A stretch of DNA of 64,000 bases, from the NCBI RefSeq assembly GCF_000013705.1, contig NC_007947.1, positions 310,001-374,000 of the forward strand. The letters are read 5' to 3'. Source of the DNA: Methylobacillus flagellatus KT (lineage in GTDB: Bacteria > Pseudomonadota > Gammaproteobacteria > Burkholderiales > Methylophilaceae). Each line of letters begins with the position of its first letter. Within the stretch, counting starts at the first letter, position 1. A program made the translations under genes and the position numbers. Positions 8,373 to 16,269 of the stretch are shown here, in pieces. The notes under the pieces were generated by a model. It worked only from the letters and a program-made list of their open reading frames with translations. It made no database searches and had not been told where the DNA came from.

Positions 8373-10070
8373 TCAAGAGACGCACAGCAGGTAGACCAGG
8401 ATGATGTTGACCAGAAGCGAGCATACCGTCAGCCACTGCCATTGCTGCAGTCGCCCACGCGCGAGCAGCGGAGTGCGCTGCACGGGCAGGATGGGGCGGA
8501 TTTCGCCGACTTCCAGCGCCAGCAGCATTTCCTCCGCAGTCTCAAAGCGGGAGGCCGGGTTACGCGCCACGGCCTTGAGGATGATGTTTTCCAGCCAACC
8601 GGGAATGTCGGGGCGGTAGCGGGTGGGCGGCACGGGTTCGCCGAAGCGCGGGTGCTGGAACGGCTCGATCTCGCCGTAAGGGTATTGGCGTGTCAGCAGA
8701 TGGTAGAGCGTGACGCCTGCCGCAAAAAGGTCGCTGCGCACGGAGGCCGCTTCCCCGGCCTCGAACAATTCCGGGGCCATGAAGCTGGGGGTGCCGGGGT
8801 TGGACATCGCCGCCGCCTGCGCCTGGTGACCGCCGGAGGCCACGCCGAGATCGAGGATGCGCAAGCGGCCGTCCCTGCCCATGTGCAGGTTGGCGGGCTT
8901 GATGTCGCGGTGCAGGATATGCAGCCGGTGCAGGGCACCGAGCCCGCGCAGCATGTCTATGCCGATGCGCGTGATGCCGGCCGTCGTGAAGTGGTGCCCG
9001 TGCTGCAGGCGATAGTCCAGGGTCGCCCCCTCGTGCCAGCTCATGACGTAATAGAGCTTGCTGCGCTGGCTGGCATCGAGCGGCAGCACCTGCGGCAGGT
9101 ATTGCGACATGACGCGCTTGGCGAGCCATTCCTCGTTGAGCAGGGCCTGACAACTTTCGTGGTCCTCAGCCAGCACAGGCTGCAGGGTCTTCAGCACCCA
9201 CAGCTGGCCGCTGTGACGGTGCCTGACTTTATATACCAGGCTGGTGCGGGATTGGTGCAGGCGTTCCAGGATCTCGACATCATCGAGATGGTCTCCAGTC
9301 TTGAGCCTGGGCGGCAATGCGAGCTGGCAGGCTGCTGCCAGGTGGTCGGTGAGCGTTTCCTCGCCCGGCCTGACCACGCGTACCACCACTACCGTGGCGT
9401 TATCGCTGCCGCCGGCCGCCAGCGCCAAGCGTGTGAGTTCGTCGCAGCTGCGCTGCGGATGGTCGTACAGTTCCAGAGTGTGGTGGATGACAGCTTGCTC
9501 CAGGGCAGCCCACACGCCATCGGTCATCAAGGCGTAGACATCGCCGGCCTGTATGCCGCCTTCCGCGTAGTCCACGCTGAGCTGCTGGTCCAGGCCTACC
9601 GCGCGCTTGAGCACGTGGCGCATATCCGGCCTGTCCCAGACATGGTCGGTGGTGAGCAGCTCCAGTTTTCCGGTGCGCAGGCGGTATAGGCGGCTGTCAC
9701 CCACGTGTCCTGAATAATAGCGCTGGCCGCGCAATACCAGCAGTGACAGCGTCGTTGCCATGCCCGCCATCTCGCGGTGCTGGGATGCCTGCGCAAGCAC
9801 CCAGCGGTTGGCGGCTACGATCACCTTGTCCAGTGCCGCCGGGATTTCCCAGGTGTCAGGGGTGGCGTAGTAGTCTGTCAGCAGGCTGCGTACAGTCATC
9901 TCAGCGGCTTCGCGCCCGCCGGCATTGCCACTGACGCCGTCGGCCACGGCAAAGATGGCACCCTTGACATCAAGGACGGCGCCGGTAGGGGTCACCATGC
10001 CCGCAAAGTCTTCGTTGCGTTCACGCTGTCCGGTGACCGAGCTCGACCCCGTCGTAAATTCCAGTGTCAC
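8373..10070 (-). CDS. PP2C phosphatase / Ser-Thr kinase fusion, tail-anchored (copy 1)
   Basis: A 565-residue fusion. Residues about 5-235 are a PP2C-type phosphatase with the metal-binding motifs RNEDF, AVADGVSGNAGG, GDSRLYRL, LMTDGVWAAL and GSDNATVVVV. Residues about 262-520 are a Hanks-type kinase: the lysine is in LWVLKTL, the catalytic loop is HRDIKPANLHM, the metal loop is DLG rather than DFG, and APE is present. The glycine-rich loop (LHQSRTSLVYKV) is degenerate. A single hydrophobic segment close to the C-terminus (about 543-563) would anchor both domains to the cytoplasmic face of the membrane. The start is a GTG seven bases after narK, so the two are probably cotranscribed. Kinases at this place are known in other nitrate assimilation clusters, for example in Pseudomonas, but their targets are not established to my knowledge. 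A second copy lies at 19334-21058. Confidence 0.9.
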   Translation of the reverse strand: MTLEFTTGSSSVTGQRERNEDFAGMVTPTGAVLDVKGAIFAVADGVSGNAGGREAAEMTVRSLLTDYYATPDTWEIPAALDKVIVAANRWVLAQASQHREMAGMATTLSLLVLRGQRYYSGHVGDSRLYRLRTGKLELLTTDHVWDRPDMRHVLKRAVGLDQQLSVDYAEGGIQAGDVYALMTDGVWAALEQAVIHHTLELYDHPQRSCDELTRLALAAGGSDNATVVVVRVVRPGEETLTDHLAAACQLALPPRLKTGDHLDDVEILERLHQSRTSLVYKVRHRHSGQLWVLKTLQPVLAEDHESCQALLNEEWLAKRVMSQYLPQVLPLDASQRSKLYYVMSWHEGATLDYRLQHGHHFTTAGITRIGIDMLRGLGALHRLHILHRDIKPANLHMGRDGRLRILDLGVASGGHQAQAAAMSNPGTPSFMAPELFEAGEAASVRSDLFAAGVTLYHLLTRQYPYGEIEPFQHPRFGEPVPPTRYRPDIPGWLENIILKAVARNPASRFETAEEMLLALEVGEIRPILPVQRTPLLARGRLQQWQWLTVCSLLVNIILVYLLCVS

Positions 10071-10077
10071 CGGTCCG

Positions 10078-11289
10078 CTACACCCTGGCGCTGGTGACAG
10101 CGGCAGAGCCCCAGGTGGTACGCCAGCGCTTCTTGACCAGTGTCAGGCCGAACAGGGCGACGACTGCCAGGCTGGCGAATACGGCCAGGCCGAGCTGGTA
10201 GCTGCCGGTGACTTGCTTGGAATATCCCAGGCTGGAAGCCAGATAGAAGCCGCCAATGCCGCCTGCCATGCCGATCAGGCCGGTCATCACGCCGATTTCC
10301 TTGCGGAAACGCTGGGGTACGAGCTGGAATACTGCACCGTTGCCCATGCCAAGTGAGATCATCGCCAATACCACGATGGCCAGCCCTGCCAGTTGCTGGC
10401 CCAGGCCAACACTGAGAATGAACAGGAAAACCGCCGCCAGGATATACATGGCGCTCAGCGTGCGGATGCCGCCGATGCGGTCAGCCAGGTTGCCGCCGAT
10501 AGGCCGGACGAAAGAGCCGGCAAATACGCAGGCCGCAGTGAAATAGCCTGCATGCACCGGGTCCAGGCCATACTGGTCGTTGAAGTAGATCGTGAGCGAG
10601 GAGGCCATGCCGACGAAACCGCCGAAGGTGACGCTATAGAAGAACATGAACCACCAGGCATCCTTGTCCTTGAGCACGGCCAGGTACTGGCTCAGCGACT
10701 TGCCCGCTGGCGGATTGGGCGCATCCTTGGCGAATACCATGTAGACGACCAAGGCGATGCCCAGTGGGATCAACGCCAACCCGAAGACGTTATGCCAGCC
10801 GAATGCGAGCGCAAGGCCCGGGGCGAACAGGGCGGCGAGGGCGGTGCCGGAATTGCCCGCACCGGCGATACCCAGGGCGGTGCCTTGGTGCTCAGGCGGA
10901 TACCAGCGCGAAGCCAGCGGCAGGGCGACGGCGAACGAGGCGCCGGCAAAGCCCAGGAACACGCCCAGCAACAATGCCTGCTGGTAGGAGTGGACGCCAT
11001 GCAGCCAGGCGAAGGCCAGGGCCGCCAGCACGATCAACTGGCCGATCAGCCCGGCCTTCTTCGGCTGGATCTGATCCACCAGTACGCCCATGACCAAGCG
11101 CAGCAGGGCGCCTGTCAGTACCGGCGTGGCCACCATCATGCCTTTCTGTGCGGGAGTCAGGGCCAGATCGGCGGCCATTTGTACCGCGAGCGGACCCAGC
11201 AGTACCCAGACCATGAAGCTGAGGTCGAAATAGAGGAAAGCGGAGAACAGGGTCGGTTTGTGTCCTGCCTGCCAAAAACTTTTTTGCAT
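10078..11289 (-). CDS. narK: Nitrate/nitrite transporter, NarK/NasA (MFS, NNP family)
   Basis: A 403-residue major facilitator protein with about 12 hydrophobic segments. The inter-helix motifs VLVDQIQPKK (after helix 2) and GGNLADRIGGIRTL (middle) are typical, and glycine-rich helices carry GIAGAGNSGTALAALFAPG and GMGNGAVFQLVPQRF, resembling NNP nitrate signatures. It should move nitrate in and/or exchange nitrite across the inner membrane. The ATG at 11289 is preceded by AAGGA at seven bases. The locus also encodes an Nrt ABC transporter and NirC, so three transport systems coexist. It lies between cobA and the kinase fusion in the second transcription unit. Confidence 0.92.
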   Translation of the reverse strand: MQKSFWQAGHKPTLFSAFLYFDLSFMVWVLLGPLAVQMAADLALTPAQKGMMVATPVLTGALLRLVMGVLVDQIQPKKAGLIGQLIVLAALAFAWLHGVHSYQQALLLGVFLGFAGASFAVALPLASRWYPPEHQGTALGIAGAGNSGTALAALFAPGLALAFGWHNVFGLALIPLGIALVVYMVFAKDAPNPPAGKSLSQYLAVLKDKDAWWFMFFYSVTFGGFVGMASSLTIYFNDQYGLDPVHAGYFTAACVFAGSFVRPIGGNLADRIGGIRTLSAMYILAAVFLFILSVGLGQQLAGLAIVVLAMISLGMGNGAVFQLVPQRFRKEIGVMTGLIGMAGGIGGFYLASSLGYSKQVTGSYQLGLAVFASLAVVALFGLTLVKKRWRTTWGSAAVTSARV

Positions 11290-11353
11290 GATATTTCCTT
11301 GAGTCAGGGATGGAGAACGCCAGCCGTGGATGATTTCGGTGCTGTCGTCCTGT

Positions 11354-12106
11354 TTATGCCGCGATTGAAATAGATTGCAGCAGCGCCTTGCCGTGGGCCA
11401 GCCGGACCACGTCGCCGACCACGATAATGGCCGGGCTGGCGAGGCCTGCCTGCTGCACTGCCGTCGCCAGCAAGGACAATGTGCTGGTGATGTGCCGCTG
11501 CTGGGGGAGGGAGCCGTGCTGGATCGCCGCTGCCGGGGTATCCGGCGCCATGCCGGCCGCCAGCAGTTCGCGAGTGATGCTGGCGAGGTGTTTCATGCCC
11601 ATGTAGATCACCAGCGTGGTGCCGCTTTGCGCCAGGGCCTGCCAATTCTGCCCGCTCTCACCATCCTGCAGGTGGCCGGTGACGAAGCTCACGCCGTGCG
11701 TGTAGGCACGATGGGTGACCGGGATGCCCAGGGTGGCCGGCACGGCAATACCGCTGGTGACGCCGGGAATCACCTCCACTTCGATGCCTGCGGCCCGCAG
11801 CTCCAGCATTTCCTCGCCGCCGCGGCCGAACAGGAAGGGGTCCCCGCCTTTCAGCCTGACCACGGTCTGGCCTTGCTCTGCCAGTGCCGCCATCAGGCGG
11901 TTGATGAAGTGTTGTGGCGTGGATTTGCAGCCGCCACGCTTACCGACCTCGATGACGCGGGCGTGCGGCGCATGCCGGAGAATGTCGCGATTGACCAGGT
12001 CGTCCACGAGGACAACCTCCGCCTGCTGCATGGCCTTGACTGCCTTCAGTGTCATGAGCTCCGGGTCGCCGGGCCCGGCGCCTATCAAATAAACTTTTCC
12101 TGCCAT
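11354..12106 (-). CDS. cobA: Uroporphyrinogen-III C-methyltransferase
   Basis: A 250-residue SUMT that adds two methyl groups to uroporphyrinogen III to make precorrin-2, the siroheme precursor. The start [19 protein letters not shown] and the motif [17 protein letters not shown] are diagnostic, followed by [14 protein letters not shown] and [11 protein letters not shown]. It is the short CobA form without the CysG dehydrogenase/ferrochelatase part, so those steps need another gene outside the window. Its place in the nitrate locus fits the siroheme requirement of NirB. The ATG at 12106 begins the conserved protein; upstream in-frame sequence does not resemble the family. Confidence 0.94.
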   Translation of the reverse strand: MAGKVYLIGAGPGDPELMTLKAVKAMQQAEVVLVDDLVNRDILRHAPHARVIEVGKRGGCKSTPQHFINRLMAALAEQGQTVVRLKGGDPFLFGRGGEEMLELRAAGIEVEVIPGVTSGIAVPATLGIPVTHRAYTHGVSFVTGHLQDGESGQNWQALAQSGTTLVIYMGMKHLASITRELLAAGMAPDTPAAAIQHGSLPQQRHITSTLSLLATAVQQAGLASPAIIVVGDVVRLAHGKALLQSISIAA

Positions 12107-12183
12107 GGTGTGCCTGTGCCAACAATACTTGGTTAAAAACTGTCTGGATTGACCAACTTGGCGTTGGCCGCTGTTCCGTTGCC

Positions 12184-12882
12184 TCATGGGTGATATTCCC
12201 CGTTCTTCACCGCCTGCAGCACCAGCTCGTCAAGCTCGCTCGTGATATTGGCCAGAACGCTGGCCACGACGGAAAACTCCTTTCCGGCCTCGCCAGCCCT
12301 GGCAGCGATGATCTTGGCATTCACGGATACGATCTTGGCCTGCTTGGTGATGCGCTGGATGTTTTCCATCAGGTCCCGCTGCTGCTTCTGGTGCAAGCTG
12401 GCATGTTGCCGGGCTTCGTTCTCGTACACCTGGGTGATCTGGTTGAGGATGGTCACCATGGGGGTCGCGTATTGCCCCAGCCTGTCGATCAAAACGGTCG
12501 ATGGAGTGTTGGCATCAAGCGCCTGCAATGCCTGCCCGGCATGCTCGATAAATGCCCTGATGCGGGCGTCAGCCTTGCTGTCCCCGAGGTATGCATCTTG
12601 CAGCGCCAGCGAGAAGAGGCCGGGTAGTTGTTGGTTGCCATGCACGAGATCGTGGTGCGTGGCGGTAAATAGTTGCAAGGCTTCCTGGGCAGTGGCCTTG
12701 GCAGCCTGATCTCCCTGGCTGGCGAGGATGGTATTGAGGATGATGCGTTGCGACAGCATGCGTTGCCTGCCGGCAAGGTTGATGAGTGAGCCGAACGTTT
12801 CCGCACCGAGCGGCGGGGCGGTGTCGGCGGAGGGCTTCGAGTGGCGCATGTTCATTTGGCGTATGGCAGATTGCATGGTCAT
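12184..12882 (-). CDS. Soluble PilJ-domain protein with a chemoreceptor-like C-terminus
   Basis: A 232-residue protein without a signal peptide or membrane segment. Residues about 28-170 match the PilJ-type sensor domain (GSLINLAGRQRMLSQRI), a P-box-like helix related to nitrate-sensing helices of NarX, NarQ and McpN. The C-terminal 60 residues resemble a short piece of a methyl-accepting signalling hairpin: KIVSVNAKIIAARAGEAGK then EFSVVASVLANITSELDELV. A complete signalling domain, HAMP and membrane anchors are absent. Its place between the porin and cobA suggests cytoplasmic sensing of nitrate or nitrite; this is inference. The ATG at 12882 lacks a strong ribosome-binding site, and another ATG follows two codons later. 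Confidence 0.72.
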   Translation of the reverse strand: MTMQSAIRQMNMRHSKPSADTAPPLGAETFGSLINLAGRQRMLSQRIILNTILASQGDQAAKATAQEALQLFTATHHDLVHGNQQLPGLFSLALQDAYLGDSKADARIRAFIEHAGQALQALDANTPSTVLIDRLGQYATPMVTILNQITQVYENEARQHASLHQKQQRDLMENIQRITKQAKIVSVNAKIIAARAGEAGKEFSVVASVLANITSELDELVLQAVKNGEYHP

Positions 12883-12980
12883 GGGGGTTTCGTTTCTTAG
12901 TGCAAAGATGCTGTATGTCGGCTTTAAGAACGGCGAACAAAGCCCAGGGAAGTGATCGGTTTTGTTCGCCGCAAGCATGA

Positions 12981-14399
12981 TCAGAAGGTATACATCATGG
13001 TGAGCCAGAGTTTTTCCGTATCGCGCACCCGGCCCGCGGCATTGTTGCCTGGCAAGGCGGTATATTGATCCTTCTCGGAATACTTGCCGTACTCCAGTTT
13101 GGTCATCAGGTGTGCGTTGACGTGATAGGTGACGGCGGCATTCCATTCCGTCCCGTACTGATCGCCGAATCCCCCGCCCACGGTATTGAAGCGGTCATCC
13201 GACTTGATGACGTGATAATCGGCAAAAAACTGGAAGTCGCCGATCTTATAGGTTGCCGTGATGAATGTATCCTGGATGCCTTCCGGTGGGGTGGTCAGGA
13301 ATTTGTCCACCCAGCCCTGGAACAGGTGGTTGGTGCCGAACGGGGTCTGGAAGCCATAGCGGCCATTGTTGCTGGACAGCAGTTCCTGGTCGGCGCGCAG
13401 CGAGAAGTTGCCATAGGCCGCGCCGCCGCCCAGCTTGTAGTAATGGGCATCGATGCGGGAGTCGCCGCCGCTGTAATCGGTCTGCTTGGCATATTCCACC
13501 GTGTAGAGCCCTTTCCAGTCGGGCGTGAACGCATGTGCGCCGTCCAGCCGAACCCCCAGGGTCTTGTGGCCCTGGTCGGCTTCCTGGTTGATGTTGCCGT
13601 TCTTGCCGGCGGCAATGCCGCCCGTTCCTGCCGCGTTGCCAAACCATGCGCGGCCGAAGCCGAGGTCGTCGAAACTGGAGAAATAGCCGTAGCCCGTCAG
13701 GGATTCGGTTGGTGAGATACGGTATTTCAGGTTGACGATTTCGAGTGCGCCGTCGGAGCGCAGCTTGGTGGTGATCTGTTTCACGCGCTCGATATGGCCG
13801 ACATAGATTTCAGTGTTGGGCAGCGACTTGTTCAACAAGGTGACGCCATCGAACACCTGCATGACCTGGCGGAAGGCGATATCACCGATGAAGCGAACGT
13901 TGTCCAGGTTGATCTGCTGGCGGCCGATACGTAGCCGGTTGTTCTTGATGCCGGTCCAGTCGACGTACAACTGATTGATGTCGGTATCGTCCGGGTCGAC
14001 AATCTTGGCGTAGTCGAGCTTCCCGGGCTGGTTGGAGATGCTGTTGATCAATGTGCCATTGGTGCTGTCATTGAAGTCGTCCTGGAACTTGCTGACGTCG
14101 ATGATCTGCCCGGTAACGCTGAAATTTCGGTATGGCGCGGTTTGCCAGCCCACCAGGCTGCGCAGGGTCACGCCATTGGCATCCTTGAGCGGGCGGCCGC
14201 TCGGCGCGTTGCCGTCCTGCTCCACATGTTCGTAGCGTAGCCGGAAGCTGGTCAGGTTCTTGCCGGCCTTGACGGCATCCATGAACGTGTAATCCGATAA
14301 GACTTCTTCCGCTTGCGCCGGTCCGGCGGAGGCGAGTGCCAATCCCAACAGGCTGCCATAACAGACTTGACGCATCGTGAATCTGGAATTACTTTGCAT
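12981..14399 (-). CDS. Outer-membrane porin (alginate-export-like beta barrel)
   Basis: A 472-residue protein with a signal peptide ending near GPAQA-EE. The mature part alternates short hydrophobic and polar stretches and ends in KLWLTMMYTF, the terminal aromatic expected of outer-membrane barrels. Motifs such as SFRLRYEHVEQDG, RNFSVTGQIIDVSKF and NNRLRIGRQQINLDNVRF resemble AlgE/alginate-export-like porins. In this operon it probably lets nitrate into the periplasm; that role is inferred from position. The ribosome-binding site AGGAG is six bases before the ATG. Confidence 0.83.
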   Translation of the reverse strand: MQSNSRFTMRQVCYGSLLGLALASAGPAQAEEVLSDYTFMDAVKAGKNLTSFRLRYEHVEQDGNAPSGRPLKDANGVTLRSLVGWQTAPYRNFSVTGQIIDVSKFQDDFNDSTNGTLINSISNQPGKLDYAKIVDPDDTDINQLYVDWTGIKNNRLRIGRQQINLDNVRFIGDIAFRQVMQVFDGVTLLNKSLPNTEIYVGHIERVKQITTKLRSDGALEIVNLKYRISPTESLTGYGYFSSFDDLGFGRAWFGNAAGTGGIAAGKNGNINQEADQGHKTLGVRLDGAHAFTPDWKGLYTVEYAKQTDYSGGDSRIDAHYYKLGGGAAYGNFSLRADQELLSSNNGRYGFQTPFGTNHLFQGWVDKFLTTPPEGIQDTFITATYKIGDFQFFADYHVIKSDDRFNTVGGGFGDQYGTEWNAAVTYHVNAHLMTKLEYGKYSEKDQYTALPGNNAAGRVRDTEKLWLTMMYTF

Positions 14400-14439
14400 G
14401 TGTTGCTCCTTTTCTCAGATGAGGGGTAACGGTAGTACC

Positions 14440-14471
14440 GGCCCGTCCTGCCCGACGGGCCTTCTTTTTTT
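14440..14471. repeat. GC-rich hairpin between nrtD and the porin gene
   Basis: GGCCCGTC-CTGCCC-GACGGGCC forms a perfect eight-pair stem. On the plus strand a T-rich run follows (TTCTTTTTTT), giving a plus-strand intrinsic terminator shape. All genes here are on the minus strand, where the hairpin has no U tail. It may instead stabilise the 3' end of nrtABD mRNA or dampen read-through into the porin gene. Confidence 0.6.
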
Positions 14472-14494
14472 AGGTCGCGCAGCGCACGTTCTGG

Positions 14495-15301
14495 TCAAGC
14501 CGCCTTGCGTGCGTGCCGTTCGTACAGGAATTTCAGCACTTCGCTGCGTAGGTGGTTGTACCGGCTGTCCTCCGCCAGTTGCAGCCGCTTGCGCGGGCGC
14601 TCCAGGTCCACTTCGAGGATTTCGCCGACTGTCGCGGCCGGGCCGTTGGTCATCATGACGATGCGGTCCGACAGCAGCACGGCTTCGTCCACATCGTGTG
14701 TGACCATGACGGCGGTGCAGCCGGACTGGGCCATGATGCCCATCAGTTCGTCCTGCAGGTGGGCCCGGGTCAGGGCGTCGAGCGCGCCGAAGGGTTCGTC
14801 CAGCAGCAAGACCTTGGGCTCCATCGCCAGCGCGCGGGCAATGCCCACACGCTGTTTCATGCCGCCGGAGATTTCATTCGGACGCTTGTCCGCGGCATGG
14901 GCCAGCCCTACCAGCGTGATGGCGTCCTGGGTGCGTTGCTTGAGTTTTGCCTTGCCTTCCTTGGCTCCGAACACACGCTCCACCGCCAGGTGGACGTTTT
15001 CCGCGCACGTCAGCCATGGCAGCAGTGAATGGTTCTGGAACACGATGGCGCGATCCGGCCCCGGCCCGGCGATCTCGCGCCCGGCGCAGAACAGGTTGCC
15101 TTGCGTCGGGCGCAGCAGGCCGCCGATCAGGTTGAGCACGGTGGATTTGCCGCAGCCCGAGTGGCCGATGATGGAAATGAATTCGCCTTCGCGGATGCTG
15201 ATATTGACGTCCTTCAACGCTTCGAATGTGCCTTTTTTGGTGAAGAAGGTCATGTCGATGTTCTCGAGCTGTACGTAGCGTTCCTGTATGATTTTTTCCA
15301 T
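14495..15301 (-). CDS. nrtD: Nitrate ABC transporter ATP-binding protein
   Basis: A 268-residue ATPase of the NrtD/TauB/SsuB type. Walker A is GHSGCGKST, the Q-loop lies in AIVFQNHSLLPWLT, the signature is NEISGGMKQRVGIARAL, Walker B is VLLLDEPFGALD and the H-loop is VMVTHDVDEAVLLSDR. It powers nitrate import with NrtA and NrtB. GAGG lies close before the ATG, and the gene starts 12 bases after nrtB ends. It is a single-ATPase type, without the NrtC fused binding domain of cyanobacteria. Confidence 0.93.
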   Translation of the reverse strand: MEKIIQERYVQLENIDMTFFTKKGTFEALKDVNISIREGEFISIIGHSGCGKSTVLNLIGGLLRPTQGNLFCAGREIAGPGPDRAIVFQNHSLLPWLTCAENVHLAVERVFGAKEGKAKLKQRTQDAITLVGLAHAADKRPNEISGGMKQRVGIARALAMEPKVLLLDEPFGALDALTRAHLQDELMGIMAQSGCTAVMVTHDVDEAVLLSDRIVMMTNGPAATVGEILEVDLERPRKRLQLAEDSRYNHLRSEVLKFLYERHARKAA

Positions 15302-15313
15302 GATGGCCTCGTG

Positions 15314-16201
15314 TTATTCGTAGCTGAAACGTTGTGCAATGGAGGTGAGCGCCACTTCCAGCAGCAGGCCGACGATGCCCACCACGAAGATGGCGATGAT
15401 GATGTGCTCGACGTTGAGGTTGTTCCATTCATCCCAGACCCAGAAGCCGATACCGACGCCGCCGGTAAGCATTTCTGCAGCGACGATCACCAGCCATGCC
15501 ACGCCGATGGACAGGCGCACACCGGTCATCATGTAGGGCAGGACGAAGGGGAACAGGATCTTGGTGATGATCTTCCATTCCGACAGATTGAGCACGCGGG
15601 CGACATTCATGTAGTCCTGCGGCACCTTGGAAACACCTACCGCTGTATTGATGATCATCGGCCAGATGGCGGAAATGAAGATCACCCAGATGGCAGCAGG
15701 ATCAGCGGCTTTGAACACCAGCAGGCCGATCGGCAGCCAGGCCAGGGGGGACACCGGGCGCAGGATGCCGATCACGGGAGCGGCCATGCGCGAGATGAAC
15801 TGGAACCTGCCGATGACGAATCCCAGCGGGATGCCGACCAGGGCTGCGAGGCCGAAGCCTAGCGCGACGCGTTGCAGCGAGGCGAGAATGTTCCAGCCTA
15901 TGCCCTGGTCATTGGGGTCGTTGACGTAAAACGGATCACTGAACAGCGCCGTTGCCGCGTGCCAGGTGGAAGCCGGGCCCGGCAGGTTGGGGGATTGGTG
16001 TGAAATCAGCGTCCAGACGGCAAGCAGCAGCAACAGGCCGGACACGGGCGGCAGCATCCATTCGAAGAATGCGCGCGACTTCAAGGCCAGGACGCCGGGA
16101 CGGGTTGCCGCCGGTTTGGCGGCGGTTGTCTGTTTGACGATGGTTTGATCGCTTTTCATGATGGTTTTGATGTCTTCCTTGTTGATACTGACTGAGCTCA
16201 T
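15314..16201 (-). CDS. nrtB: Nitrate ABC transporter permease
   Basis: A 295-residue inner-membrane protein. After a charged 45-residue N-terminus come hydrophobic segments (LPPVSGLLLLLAVWTLI onwards). The EAA loop appears around KVPQDYMNVARVLNLSEWK, followed by ILFPFVLPYMMTGVRLSIG, typical of NrtB/SsuC permeases. The ATG at 16201 is preceded by GAGG. It lies between the binding protein and the ATPase. Nitrate specificity rests on the operon rather than on the permease sequence alone. Confidence 0.92.
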   Translation of the reverse strand: MSSVSINKEDIKTIMKSDQTIVKQTTAAKPAATRPGVLALKSRAFFEWMLPPVSGLLLLLAVWTLISHQSPNLPGPASTWHAATALFSDPFYVNDPNDQGIGWNILASLQRVALGFGLAALVGIPLGFVIGRFQFISRMAAPVIGILRPVSPLAWLPIGLLVFKAADPAAIWVIFISAIWPMIINTAVGVSKVPQDYMNVARVLNLSEWKIITKILFPFVLPYMMTGVRLSIGVAWLVIVAAEMLTGGVGIGFWVWDEWNNLNVEHIIIAIFVVGIVGLLLEVALTSIAQRFSYE

Positions 16202-16269
16202 AATCGGTTGCCTCGCATCACTTTGTTGGGTTGGCGGACGGGCAGTGCCCCGGCCGCCACTGCTCCTGC

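Noticed and set aside
8442-9689. Plus-strand 415-residue frame antisense to the first kinase fusion
   Set aside because: No recognisable motifs; the opposite strand encodes clear phosphatase and kinase domains.
14440-14471. True terminator for nrtD
   Set aside because: The T run is on the plus-strand side; on the coding minus strand an A run precedes the hairpin and no T run follows.
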